Shown here: positions 50,560-59,017 of the stretch, in pieces
How the letters are laid out: each line of letters begins with the position of its first letter
Numbering within the stretch: the stretch's first letter is position 1
NCBI GenBank assembly: GCA_963843685.1
Contig: CAWJLO010000032.1
Coordinates: forward strand, 5,050 to 69,049
Direction: 5' to 3'
Length of the DNA: 64,000 nt
From: DASQHL01 sp963843685
Lineage (GTDB): Bacteria > Chloroflexota > Dehalococcoidia > DSTF01 > JACRBR01
The notes under the pieces: generated by a model
Seen by the model: only the letters and a program-made list of their open reading frames with translations
Database searches by the model: none
What the model was told of the DNA's origin: nothing
Translations under genes and position numbers: made by a program

Positions 50560-51387
50560 CTACTTTTCGATCGGCACGTCGATCAGGCTGCCGTACTCCG
50601 TCCAGGAGCCGTCGTAGTTCCGCACGTTCGGGTAGCCCAGCAGGTGCTTCAGCGCGAACCACGTGTGCGACGAGCGCTCGCCGATGCGGCAGTAGGCGAT
50701 CACTTCCTTGTCCTTCGTCACGCCCTTCGGCGCGTAGAGCTGCTCCAGCTCCGCCGGCGACTTGAACGTCCCGTCTTCCTTCACCGCCTGCGCCCACGGC
50801 ACGTTCGCAGCGCCCGGGATGTGCCCCATCCGCTGCGCCGTCTCCGAAAGGCCGGGAGGCGCCATGATCTCGCCCTTGTACTCGGCGGGCGACCGCACGT
50901 CGACCATCGCGTTCTTCGCGTTGCCCAGCGCCGCCAGCACCTGGTCCCGCTTCGCCCGCAGCTCAGCCTTCGCCGCCTGCGCCTTGTACGACGTCTTCGC
51001 CGGCTTCGGCACGTCCTTCGTCGTCGGGCGGTTCTCTTCCACCCACTTCTTGCGGCCGCCGTCCATCAGCTTGAGGTCCTTGTGGCCGTACATCTCCATC
51101 AGCCAGAACGCGTACGCTGCGAACCAGTTGTTGTTGTCGCCGTACAGCACGATCGTGTCGTCGTTGCTGATGCCGGCGTCGCTCAGAAGCTGCTCCAGCC
51201 CCTCCTTCGTGAGGATGTCGCGCCGCACCTGGTCCTGGAGCTGGCTCGTCCAGTTGAAGCCCACCGCGCCGGGCGCGTGCCCTTCGTCGTACGCCGTCGT
51301 GTCCACGTCGACCTCGACCAGCTTTACCTTCGGGTTCTTCAGGTTGTCGGCGACCCACGCCGTCGTCACGAGTACGTCAGAAGCCAT
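50560..51387 (-). CDS. Thiosulfate sulfurtransferase (tandem rhodanese)
   Basis: A 275-residue protein of two rhodanese domains. The C-terminal domain has the active loop AYCRIGERSSH with the persulfide-forming cysteine; the N-terminal domain has YGDNNNWFAA in that place and is inactive, as usual for this family. It resembles the actinobacterial CysA2/CysA3 type (SseA-like). It transfers sulfane sulfur from thiosulfate or a similar donor to an acceptor. It leads the four-gene run ending in the JAMM peptidase. A good promoter at 51473-51502 and AGGAGGA before the ATG drive expression. Confidence 0.93.
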   Translation of the reverse strand: MASDVLVTTAWVADNLKNPKVKLVEVDVDTTAYDEGHAPGAVGFNWTSQLQDQVRRDILTKEGLEQLLSDAGISNDDTIVLYGDNNNWFAAYAFWLMEMYGHKDLKLMDGGRKKWVEENRPTTKDVPKPAKTSYKAQAAKAELRAKRDQVLAALGNAKNAMVDVRSPAEYKGEIMAPPGLSETAQRMGHIPGAANVPWAQAVKEDGTFKSPAELEQLYAPKGVTKDKEVIAYCRIGERSSHTWFALKHLLGYPNVRNYDGSWTEYGSLIDVPIEK

Positions 51388-51472
51388 CGCTGCATCCTCC
51401 TGGTTGCGATTCTGCCGCCGGATTTCAGGTTTGAGTGCGGGCCTGGAGAGCGCGTTCGCGGCCCGGCCATGG

Positions 51473-51502
51473 ATTCTAGAGTTAGACGGTTCGTTAAGTC
51501 AA
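51473..51502 (-). promoter_or_regulatory. Promoter of the rhodanese operon
   Basis: On the minus strand TTGACT (51497-51502), 18 bases, TAGAAT (51473-51478), each five of six to consensus. The leader is about 80 bases. The site lies in an AT-richer patch that is conspicuous in this GC-rich DNA. Confidence 0.62.
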
Positions 51503-51594
51503 TTTGCACGTCCGACCATCGGCCTGCCGACCGCCTCCGATCAGCCCTTCGTCGCGCCCACGCCACGGTGATAGCGTGGTAGTGGAGGCGGGCG

Positions 51595-52296
51595 ATGCAG
51601 GTCACCGGCGCCGGGATGCGAGTTGAGGAGGCTGTACCGCGCCGCGGCACGCTCGTCTGGTTCCGCGCATTGCAGGTGAACGCCGCGACGCTCTCCGGTC
51701 TGCTCCTCGCGCTGGCCGGCATGGCCATCCTCCTCGGCATCATCACTGCCGAGGCGCTGTATCCCGCCACCTACACGACACACGCCAACGAGATCAGCGA
51801 TCTCGGCGCCACGCGTCCGCCGGACAGCGTCATTCTCCAGCCATCGGCGGCCATCTTCGATGTCCTGATGATTGCCACCGGCTGCACGATCCTTGCCGCC
51901 GCCGGCACCCTCCATCGAGCCTTCAACACCCGTCGCGTAACGCTCTCCGTTGCCTTGCTCGGACTCGGCGTCCTCGGCGTGGGGTTGTTCCCCGGCAATC
52001 GAGAACCGTTCCACCCGCTGTTCGCGCTCCTCGCGTTCAGCGCCGGTGGTTCCGCGGCGGTCCTCTCAGCGAAGGTGCAGTCTGGGCCATTCCGGCCGCT
52101 GTCCGTCGGCGCCGGCGTGATCAGCCTCGCAAGCCTCGCCTTCGGCCTGTTCGGGGCGTGGACACCCGCGTACGATCGCCTCGGCGATGGCGGCGTCGAG
52201 CGCTGGATCGCCTATCCGGTCGTGTTGTGGCTCGTCGCCTTCGGCGGCTACCTCATGGCGCCGGGCCGCGATGCCGGTCCGGCGCAGCAACCCTAG
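51595..52296 (+). CDS. DUF998-like membrane protein
   Basis: A 233-residue membrane protein with about six hydrophobic segments (for example SGLLLALAGMAILLGIITAEALY and VTLSVALLGLGVLGVGLFP). The sequence NEISDLGATRPPDSVILQPSAAIFDVLMI and the GLFPGNREPFHPLFALLAF region are typical of DUF998 proteins, whose role is unknown. GGAGG lies ten bases before the ATG. It converges on a CopD-like gene with a four-base overlap. Confidence 0.75.
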   Translation: MQVTGAGMRVEEAVPRRGTLVWFRALQVNAATLSGLLLALAGMAILLGIITAEALYPATYTTHANEISDLGATRPPDSVILQPSAAIFDVLMIATGCTILAAAGTLHRAFNTRRVTLSVALLGLGVLGVGLFPGNREPFHPLFALLAFSAGGSAAVLSAKVQSGPFRPLSVGAGVISLASLAFGLFGAWTPAYDRLGDGGVERWIAYPVVLWLVAFGGYLMAPGRDAGPAQQP

Positions 52297-52790
52297 CCGA
52301 ACGACCAGTCCGACCCCAGCAGCGCAGCGCAGAACAGGATCGCGATCGACGCCGCCAGCGTCGCCATCGACAGCATCATCGACCACCGCCGTGTCGCGGC
52401 GATCTCCGCCTCCGACGCGCCCTCCTCCTGCAGCCGCTGCAGCCGCCGCCCGAAGACAGCACCGTGCAGCACCGTCAGCACCACCACGAGCGCCACGAGC
52501 GCCAGCTTGATCTGCAGCGCGAAGAAGTAGCGCGGGAACTCGTCCCGGTTGATGTACCCCAGGTCGTTGACGTGTGCGTAGTTGATCAGGCCGGTGATCA
52601 CCAGCACGACGAGCGCGCCACCCCCGATCACTCCGAATCTGCGCGTCATTACGCGGCTCGCCGCCTGCCGCTGCCGCACGTCCTCGATCGTCCGCAGCGC
52701 CGGCACAGCCGCCAGCACGAGGAACACCTGCGGCCCGACGAAGACCACCGCCGCCAGGATGTGAATCCAGAGCACGATCGCGTTGAACAT
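52293..52790 (-). CDS. Four-helix membrane protein, CopD/DUF2269-like
   Basis: A 165-residue membrane protein with four hydrophobic segments. LWIHILAAVVFVGPQVFLVLAAVPAL at the start has the histidine common to CopD-like and DUF2269 membrane proteins, some of which bind heme or copper. Helices 2 to 4 are FGVIGGGALVVLVITGLINY, FALQIKLALVALVVVLTVLHGAVF and SMATLAASIAILFCAALLG. TAGAAT (52798-52803) lies seven bases before the ATG and there is no ribosome site, another leaderless candidate. Function is not established. Confidence 0.72.
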   Translation of the reverse strand: MFNAIVLWIHILAAVVFVGPQVFLVLAAVPALRTIEDVRQRQAASRVMTRRFGVIGGGALVVLVITGLINYAHVNDLGYINRDEFPRYFFALQIKLALVALVVVLTVLHGAVFGRRLQRLQEEGASEAEIAATRRWSMMLSMATLAASIAILFCAALLGSDWSFG

Positions 52791-52890
52791 CGACCCGATT
52801 CTAACGCTCGGAGCTTCGGCGCGGGTCGTCCGAAGCAGGTGCTATCCTGAATCCCGACTCCCACCTCGAACTCGGAAGGCTGGCCGTCCG

Positions 52891-53604
52891 CTGCGACGCT
52901 TCTCGTTCGCCCTGCTCGCCCCATGCGCCCTCGCGCTGGCCGCCGCTTGCGGTGGCGCTTCGGGCGCATCGGCCACGCCGACGACTGCCCCACCCGCGCC
53001 TACGTCGACGCCGCGGCCGCCGGACCTGACCGTCTTCCGCAACTTCATCTATCCCATCGAAGGCGCCTGCCTCCCCACGAGCGACAACCTCATGCCCAAC
53101 GCCCCTCGCGAGTACCGTGATGGCATCCACGAGGGGATCGACTTCTATCAGATCGACAACTGCACGGAGATCCACGAGGGCACGCCCGTCCGCGCGGCGA
53201 AGGACGGCACTGTGATCCGGGCGGATCTCGCGTATCACGATCTCACGCAGGCCGAGCTCGACGACGCCGACGCGAAGATCGCCGCCGCGCACGCGACCCC
53301 GCCAGACATCCTCGACCTGTTCCGCGGCCGCCAGGTCTGGGTCGACCACGGCGACGGCATCGTCACCCGCTACGCCCACCTCTCAAGCATCGCCGACGGC
53401 ATCCAGGTCGGCTCGAAGGTCGCACAGGGCGAGGTCATCGCCTACGTCGGCGACTCCGGCACGCCGGAATCGATCTCCGCGCCCGGCACCGAGGAGCACC
53501 TGCACTTCGAGCTCCGCGCGGGCGACACGTACCTCGGCGCAGGCCTGCCCGCGGACGAAGTGCGCGCGCTCTACACCGCGTTGTTCGAGCCGCTGTCGCC
53601 ATGA
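52891..53604 (+). CDS. M23-family peptidase lipoprotein
   Basis: A protein of about 237 residues with a lipoprotein signal (RRFSFALLAPCALALAAAC), a Pro/Thr linker and a LytM/M23 domain. The zinc ligands are seen in GIHEGIDFY (His, Asp) and EEHLHFELR (HxH), with VDHGDGIVTRYAHLSS between. It should cut peptidoglycan cross-links or act as an amidase activator at the cell surface. The start is uncertain: the signal begins at CTG 52891, and the nearest ordinary start is ATG 52783, which lies over the divergent gene's start and promoter. An unnoticed indel could hide a better start. It overlaps the TlpA gene by four bases. Confidence 0.77.
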   Translation: MRRFSFALLAPCALALAAACGGASGASATPTTAPPAPTSTPRPPDLTVFRNFIYPIEGACLPTSDNLMPNAPREYRDGIHEGIDFYQIDNCTEIHEGTPVRAAKDGTVIRADLAYHDLTQAELDDADAKIAAAHATPPDILDLFRGRQVWVDHGDGIVTRYAHLSSIADGIQVGSKVAQGEVIAYVGDSGTPESISAPGTEEHLHFELRAGDTYLGAGLPADEVRALYTALFEPLSP

Positions 53605-54275
53605 GCGAGAACGGACCGCTGCCGGTCGACGAGGTCTCCGGCATCGAAGAGCGCCCTCAAAACCGCCGCGAGTGGCGCGGCGCGCTCCGCAGCCTCGTCC
53701 TGCCGCTGCTCATCGTCGCCACGATCGTCGGCGCCCTCTACTACATCGAGCGCGACCGCGGTGGCGGCAGCGTCGATTCGCACGGCTTCGGCGTCGTCGC
53801 CCTGCCCACCACCGCCCAGGACCCCTCCGGCCGCTCGCCCTCGACCGACGTCGGCCGCGTGGCGCCCGACTTCCTCCTCCAGACCCCGGACGGCGGCCAG
53901 CTCCGTTTCAGCGACCTGCGCGGCCACCCGGTGCTCGTCAACTTCTGGGCGTCGTGGTGCGCCCCCTGCCGGCAGGAGCTCCCGGAGATTGTCAAAGCCT
54001 ACGCCGCCGCCAAGGCCGATGGCCTCGTCGTGCTCGCCGTGGACCTCCAGGAAAACGACGACGCCGTCAAGAGCTTCGCGGCCGAGTTCGGCATGACCTT
54101 CCCCATCGTCATCGACCGCACCGGCTCCGTCGCCTCCGCGTGGCGCATCGGCGGCCCGGTCCAGGGCATCCCCTCGTCGTACTTCGTCGATGCGCAGGGC
54201 GTCGTGCAGGCGCGCTTCTTCGGCCCGATGACTCAGGACACGCTCGATGAGAACCTGGCGAAGCTCCTCCAGTAG
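53601..54275 (+). CDS. TlpA/ResA-like membrane-anchored thioredoxin
   Basis: A 224-residue protein with one N-terminal membrane helix (LRSLVLPLLIVATIVGALYYI) and an extracytoplasmic thioredoxin domain. The active site WCAPC has cysteines at 120 and 123 in VLVNFWASWCAPCRQELPEI, and the cis-proline region is GGPVQGIPSSYFVDAQG. Such proteins reduce apocytochrome c or other secreted thiols. With resB downstream, reduction of the heme-binding CxxCH of cytochrome c is the likely job. ATGA overlap with the M23 gene places all in one operon. Confidence 0.9.
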   Translation: MSENGPLPVDEVSGIEERPQNRREWRGALRSLVLPLLIVATIVGALYYIERDRGGGSVDSHGFGVVALPTTAQDPSGRSPSTDVGRVAPDFLLQTPDGGQLRFSDLRGHPVLVNFWASWCAPCRQELPEIVKAYAAAKADGLVVLAVDLQENDDAVKSFAAEFGMTFPIVIDRTGSVASAWRIGGPVQGIPSSYFVDAQGVVQARFFGPMTQDTLDENLAKLLQ

Positions 54276-54318
54276 ACTGGTGGTCGCGATATGAGCCACG
54301 GCATGAAGGTTCTCGGGC

Positions 54319-55971
54319 ATGGCGACTAACGCCCGCACGACGGCTGCGTCGCGCGGCCCCTCGTTCGACTTGTTCCAGCCCATCTGGCGGACGCTCACCT
54401 CCGTCCGCTTCGCCGTCTTCTTCATCGCCACGCTCGCCCTCTTCGGCCTCCTGGGCGTGCTCATCCCGCAGGTCCCGGAGGCCATGCGCGGCAACGACGC
54501 CGCCATCTCCGTCTGGGTCGAGCACGAGCGCGGCACCTTCGGCCCGCTCACGACGCCCATGTACCGCTTCGGCCTCTTCGAGGTCTTCCACGCACGCTGG
54601 TTCCTCTTCGCGCTCGGCTTCCTCGTGCTCAACGTCAGCGTCTGCACGTTCAACCGCTGGTCGCCCACCTTCCGCAACGTATTTCGCCCCCCCGTGAACG
54701 TGCCCGACTCGTTCTACGAGCGCGCGCACAACCGCGTCGCGCTTCCCGCCGTCGAGCCGCCCGTCCTGCACGAAGCGCTGCGCCGCATGCGCTTCCGCAC
54801 GCGCACCGACCAGCGCGACGGCGCGACGTACGTCTTCGCCGACCGCTACCCGTGGGCGCAGCTCGCGACCTTCGTGAGCCACATGGCCCTCATCCTCTTC
54901 ATCGCTGGCGGCATCGTCACGTGGGCGACCGGCTTCACGTCCGAGATCTTCGCCGGCACCGGCACGGTCACCCCCGTCTTCGCCGTCAAGAATCCGAACC
55001 AGCTCCAGGTCCGCATCGATGACGCCGTCGGCCGCTACGGCCCCGCTGGCAACGCGCTCGACTTCCGCACCCAGCTCACGATCTTCAAGAACGGCCGGGA
55101 GGTCGCCTCCGGCACCACCACCGTCAACGATCCCTTCAAGTACGACGGCTACCGCTTCCACCAGGTCGCCTTTTTCGCCAGCGGCGCCCAGCTCGTCGTC
55201 CGCGACCTCTCGACGGGCAACACGGTCTTCGACGAGACGTTCGCGCTACAGGACACGATCGCCGCACCCGTCGTCACCATCTCCGACTCCACCGGCAAGC
55301 AGCTCTTCGCGGGACAGGTTGTGCCGACCGACTTCCTCGCCACCGCCAGCGGATCGCTCGTCTCGCTGCCCGGCAGCGGCCGCGTCGTGTGGGTCGGCCT
55401 GACGACACAGGACAACAAGACGTGGCAGGCCGTCGTCTTCGATCCAGCGGCCGGCGATACCGGCGCGCAGCTCCGCCTCCCCGAAAACGGCGACGGCAGC
55501 GTCAGCGGCCTCAAGGTTCACTTCGACAGCGTCGCGTCTGTGCCTTCGTTGAACGGCGTCACCGTCCCGGGCAGCGATGTGCCCCTGCTCGCCCAGCTCT
55601 CGCAGGCCAGCGACGGCGCCGACGCGCTCGTCCTCACCGGCGCCGGACGCCCCGCGATGGCGCTCGAGTCCGGCAAACCCGTGACCGACGGCGGCTACCA
55701 GTACGTCTTCATGGGGACGCGCACATTCGCCGGCATCGCGGTGAAGAAGGACGACGGCGCGTGGTTTATCTGGGCCGCGACCGCTATGCTCGTCATCGGC
55801 CTTGCGATAACCTTCTACGTGCCGCGGCGCCGCCTCTGGATCAAGCTCACCGATGGCGCCACGCTCGTCGCGGCGTTGGCCGAGAAGAGCGGCGGTTTCG
55901 AGAAAGACATGCGCGCGCTCGCCCGGCGCCTGGACGTCCCTGCCCCGCCGGAGATCGAGGAGGAACCCTAG
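54319..55971 (+). CDS. resB: ResB/Ccs1-family cytochrome c biogenesis protein
   Basis: A 550-residue membrane protein of the ResB (Ccs1) family. Transmembrane segments lie near residues 25-50 (SVRFAVFFIATLALFGLLGVLIPQVP), 95-115 and 190-210, with a long outer domain and a last helix at about 485 (WFIWAATAMLVIGLAITFYVPRRRLWI). ResB works with ResC (CcsA) to carry heme across the membrane and attach it to apocytochrome c. resC is not in this window. It follows the thioredoxin gene by 43 bases and is directly followed by lgt. Confidence 0.92.
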   Translation: MATNARTTAASRGPSFDLFQPIWRTLTSVRFAVFFIATLALFGLLGVLIPQVPEAMRGNDAAISVWVEHERGTFGPLTTPMYRFGLFEVFHARWFLFALGFLVLNVSVCTFNRWSPTFRNVFRPPVNVPDSFYERAHNRVALPAVEPPVLHEALRRMRFRTRTDQRDGATYVFADRYPWAQLATFVSHMALILFIAGGIVTWATGFTSEIFAGTGTVTPVFAVKNPNQLQVRIDDAVGRYGPAGNALDFRTQLTIFKNGREVASGTTTVNDPFKYDGYRFHQVAFFASGAQLVVRDLSTGNTVFDETFALQDTIAAPVVTISDSTGKQLFAGQVVPTDFLATASGSLVSLPGSGRVVWVGLTTQDNKTWQAVVFDPAAGDTGAQLRLPENGDGSVSGLKVHFDSVASVPSLNGVTVPGSDVPLLAQLSQASDGADALVLTGAGRPAMALESGKPVTDGGYQYVFMGTRTFAGIAVKKDDGAWFIWAATAMLVIGLAITFYVPRRRLWIKLTDGATLVAALAEKSGGFEKDMRALARRLDVPAPPEIEEEP

Positions 55972-56901
55972 GTGATCGACGTCTTGCACCTGCTCACGAT
56001 CACGATCCCCTGGGATCCGAACCTCGTGAAGTTCGGACCGTTTACGCTCTCGTGGCATGGGCTCTTCACCGCCGTGGGCATCGCGGCCGGCGTCTATCTC
56101 TGTGCATTGATCGGCCGGCGTGAGGGCTTCACCGAGGACGATGTTTACAGCATCGCCCTCGTCGGCGTCCCCGCGGGCATCATCGGCGCTCGCGCCATGT
56201 TCGTCTGGGAGAACAAGATCCGCTTCGAGGGTCACTGGATCGACGTGCTGAAGGTGAACGAAGGCGGCATTACCATCTACGGCGCCATCATCCTCGGCGT
56301 GCTGGCGGCCGCCGCCTACGGTTGGATCCGCAAGATGCCCGTGACCCGCGGACTCGACGTCGCCGGCTTCGGCGCGTTACTCGGCATGGCCATAGGCCGC
56401 ATCGGCGACCTCATCAACGGCGAGCACATCGCGAAGGTCTCCAGCCTGCCCTGGGCCGTGAAATACACCGATCCCAACAGCCCCGGCTACCCCTTCTCGG
56501 CAACCGCCAGCGGCGCCTTCGTCGCCCGCCACCCTGCCACGACCTACGAGATGATCGGCGATCTGCTCATCATCGGCATCATGGCCATCATCTTCGTCAA
56601 GCTCTGGCGCACCCGCCCCGGGATCGCGTTCTTCACCGGCGTCGTCCTCTACTCCGCCATGCGCTTCGGCGTCAGCTACCTCCGCGTCGACAGCGGTCCC
56701 CACTGCCCGGCGGCGACTGGCTGCCCCGAATACCTCATCAAGAACTGGATGACCTTCCCGCAGGTCGTGTCGATGGTCACCTTCGCCGTCGGCCTCCCTC
56801 TGCTCATCTGGTCGATCCTCCGTGGCCCACAACCCGCCCCCGCTCCCGCCGGGCCGAGCGGCGCTAAGCTCGTCGCGCAGACGTCACGCTCGCGGGCATG
56901 A
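55972..56901 (+). CDS. lgt: Prolipoprotein diacylglyceryl transferase
   Basis: A 309-residue seven-helix membrane enzyme that attaches diacylglycerol to the lipobox cysteine of prolipoproteins. The Lgt signature GRIGDLINGEH is near residue 141, with WHGLFTAVGIAAG near the start and GGITIYGAIILG upstream of the signature. Several lipoproteins in this window (SGNH, M23, class A hydrolase) would be its substrates. The GTG start follows the resB stop directly and overlaps no other frame; the 3' end overlaps the glutaredoxin gene by four bases. Confidence 0.95.
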   Translation: MIDVLHLLTITIPWDPNLVKFGPFTLSWHGLFTAVGIAAGVYLCALIGRREGFTEDDVYSIALVGVPAGIIGARAMFVWENKIRFEGHWIDVLKVNEGGITIYGAIILGVLAAAAYGWIRKMPVTRGLDVAGFGALLGMAIGRIGDLINGEHIAKVSSLPWAVKYTDPNSPGYPFSATASGAFVARHPATTYEMIGDLLIIGIMAIIFVKLWRTRPGIAFFTGVVLYSAMRFGVSYLRVDSGPHCPAATGCPEYLIKNWMTFPQVVSMVTFAVGLPLLIWSILRGPQPAPAPAGPSGAKLVAQTSRSRA

Positions 56902-57146
56902 CGCGCGAAGTCACCCTCTACACGCGCCGCGAGTGCGGGCTGTGCGACGAGACCGCGGAGGCGTTGCGGCGCCTCGCGCCCGGCCTGGACTTCACGCTCA
57001 CCGAGCTGGACATAGACGCGGACGTTGCTCTGCGGGAGCGTTACAACGAGATCGTGCCCGTCGTTGCCGCCGGCGAGTGCATCATCGCCGCCGCGCCCGC
57101 CGATCCGCGCACGCTTGAGGTGTTGCTGACCACCGCTCTCGGCTGA
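56898..57146 (+). CDS. Glutaredoxin-like protein
   Basis: An 82-residue glutaredoxin-fold protein with the dithiol site Cys13-GL-Cys16 in YTRRECGLCDET and the cis-proline at VPVV. It belongs to the DUF836/Grx-like group of short glutaredoxins. It is the last gene of the M23-TlpA-ResB-Lgt run (ATGA overlap with lgt), which suggests a role in thiol balance for envelope proteins or cytochromes, although the protein itself has no export signal. Confidence 0.82.
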   Translation: MTREVTLYTRRECGLCDETAEALRRLAPGLDFTLTELDIDADVALRERYNEIVPVVAAGECIIAAAPADPRTLEVLLTTALG

Positions 57147-57155
57147 CCGGACGCT

Positions 57156-58057
57156 CTACGACGCCGCCAGCGCCTGCTTCCACGCCGGCGACGTGTTCGT
57201 CGTGATCCGGTCGACCCCCGCCGCGACGAGCCGCCGCATTCCCTCGAGCGATTCCGGCCCGGCGTAGTCCGCCGTCCACACGTTCGCCCCGATGTCGCGC
57301 GCGTGCAGCCAATCGGCGACGTTGAACCCGTCGTCCAGCATCTGCAGGACGAGGCGATGGTTGATGAAGTACTCCCGCGCTCCCGGCGCCACCAGCAGGA
57401 ACGTCTCCATGCGCGCCGCCAGGTAGTCCCGCACGTCGTTCGCCCTGCCGACCGCCAGCGGGTGATCGTCGCGATAGCCGTACGCGCCCGCACCGTGCGG
57501 CAGGAACGCCGGGTCCGTCTCGCTCTTCCGGGCGATGTAGTGCCCCGGGTCGAACCCGATCGGAAACGCCGGATCGGCGTCGATGCAACCGCCGCAGGTT
57601 CCAGTCCTGCCCCGTCGAGACGATGACGCGCTCGCGGATCGGCGCAACGGTGTCGATGAGCGCTCGCAGCCGGTCGTCGGCGATCAGGCGCCAGTCTTTC
57701 CAGTCCAGCTGGATCTCCGTCTCGACAGCCGCGCGCCAGCTCGACGACTTCGCTCAGCAGCGGCGGCCTGCTCTCCGGCCGGTCGACGAACCGCAGCGCC
57801 CGCACCGCGTCCGGCGTCGCCGCGCCGACCGATCCGCCTCCCGTCGTCTCCGCGCCGAACCGGCTGTCGTGGTAGACCGCATAGTCCGCGCCCGCGAGCG
57901 AGTGGATGTCGATCTCGATCCGCCCGACGCCCGCCTCGAAACACTCGCGAATCGCCTCGATCGAGTTCCGGGGATACGTCCCCGAAAGCACCCCCATGTG
58001 GCACACCAGCTCGGCCGTACGCCCGTCGATCGTCACCGCGTTCGTGCCGTCGCGCAT
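57156..58057 (-). pseudogene. Glycerophosphodiester phosphodiesterase-family protein (two frameshifts as sequenced)
   Basis: The repaired product is about 300 residues of a GDPD TIM barrel. The start shows HMGVLSGTYPRNSIEAIRECFEAGVGRIEIDIHSL and AVYHDSR, corresponding to HRG, PENT, EIDV and HD of the family. One extra base near 57729-57732 breaks the frame after VVELAR; the continuation AVETEIQLDWKDWRLIADDRL is in another frame. A second extra base at 57585 precedes IDADPAFPIGFDPG. The C-terminus (NVWTADYAGPESLEGMRRLVAAGVDRITTN) matches the GDPD end, where such enzymes read NVWTVN and ITTD. It would hydrolyse glycerophosphodiesters from phospholipid turnover. Confidence 0.8.
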
Positions 58058-58239
58058 GGCTCATTCTCTCCTGCCCTCGCCCATGCGACAACGGGGGAGC
58101 GGTCTCCGTCCGTCGCCCCCTCCTTAGAGGTGGCGACCTCGTCGCGCGCGCCCCGCTTGTCAACCGCCCGCGCCGCGCATGTCGTTCGCCCGCGCCGAGC
58201 GGCGCTATACTCCCCCCGACACGCGGGAGGAGGCCTTCG

Positions 58240-59016
<777 letters not shown>

Positions 59017-59017
59017 C

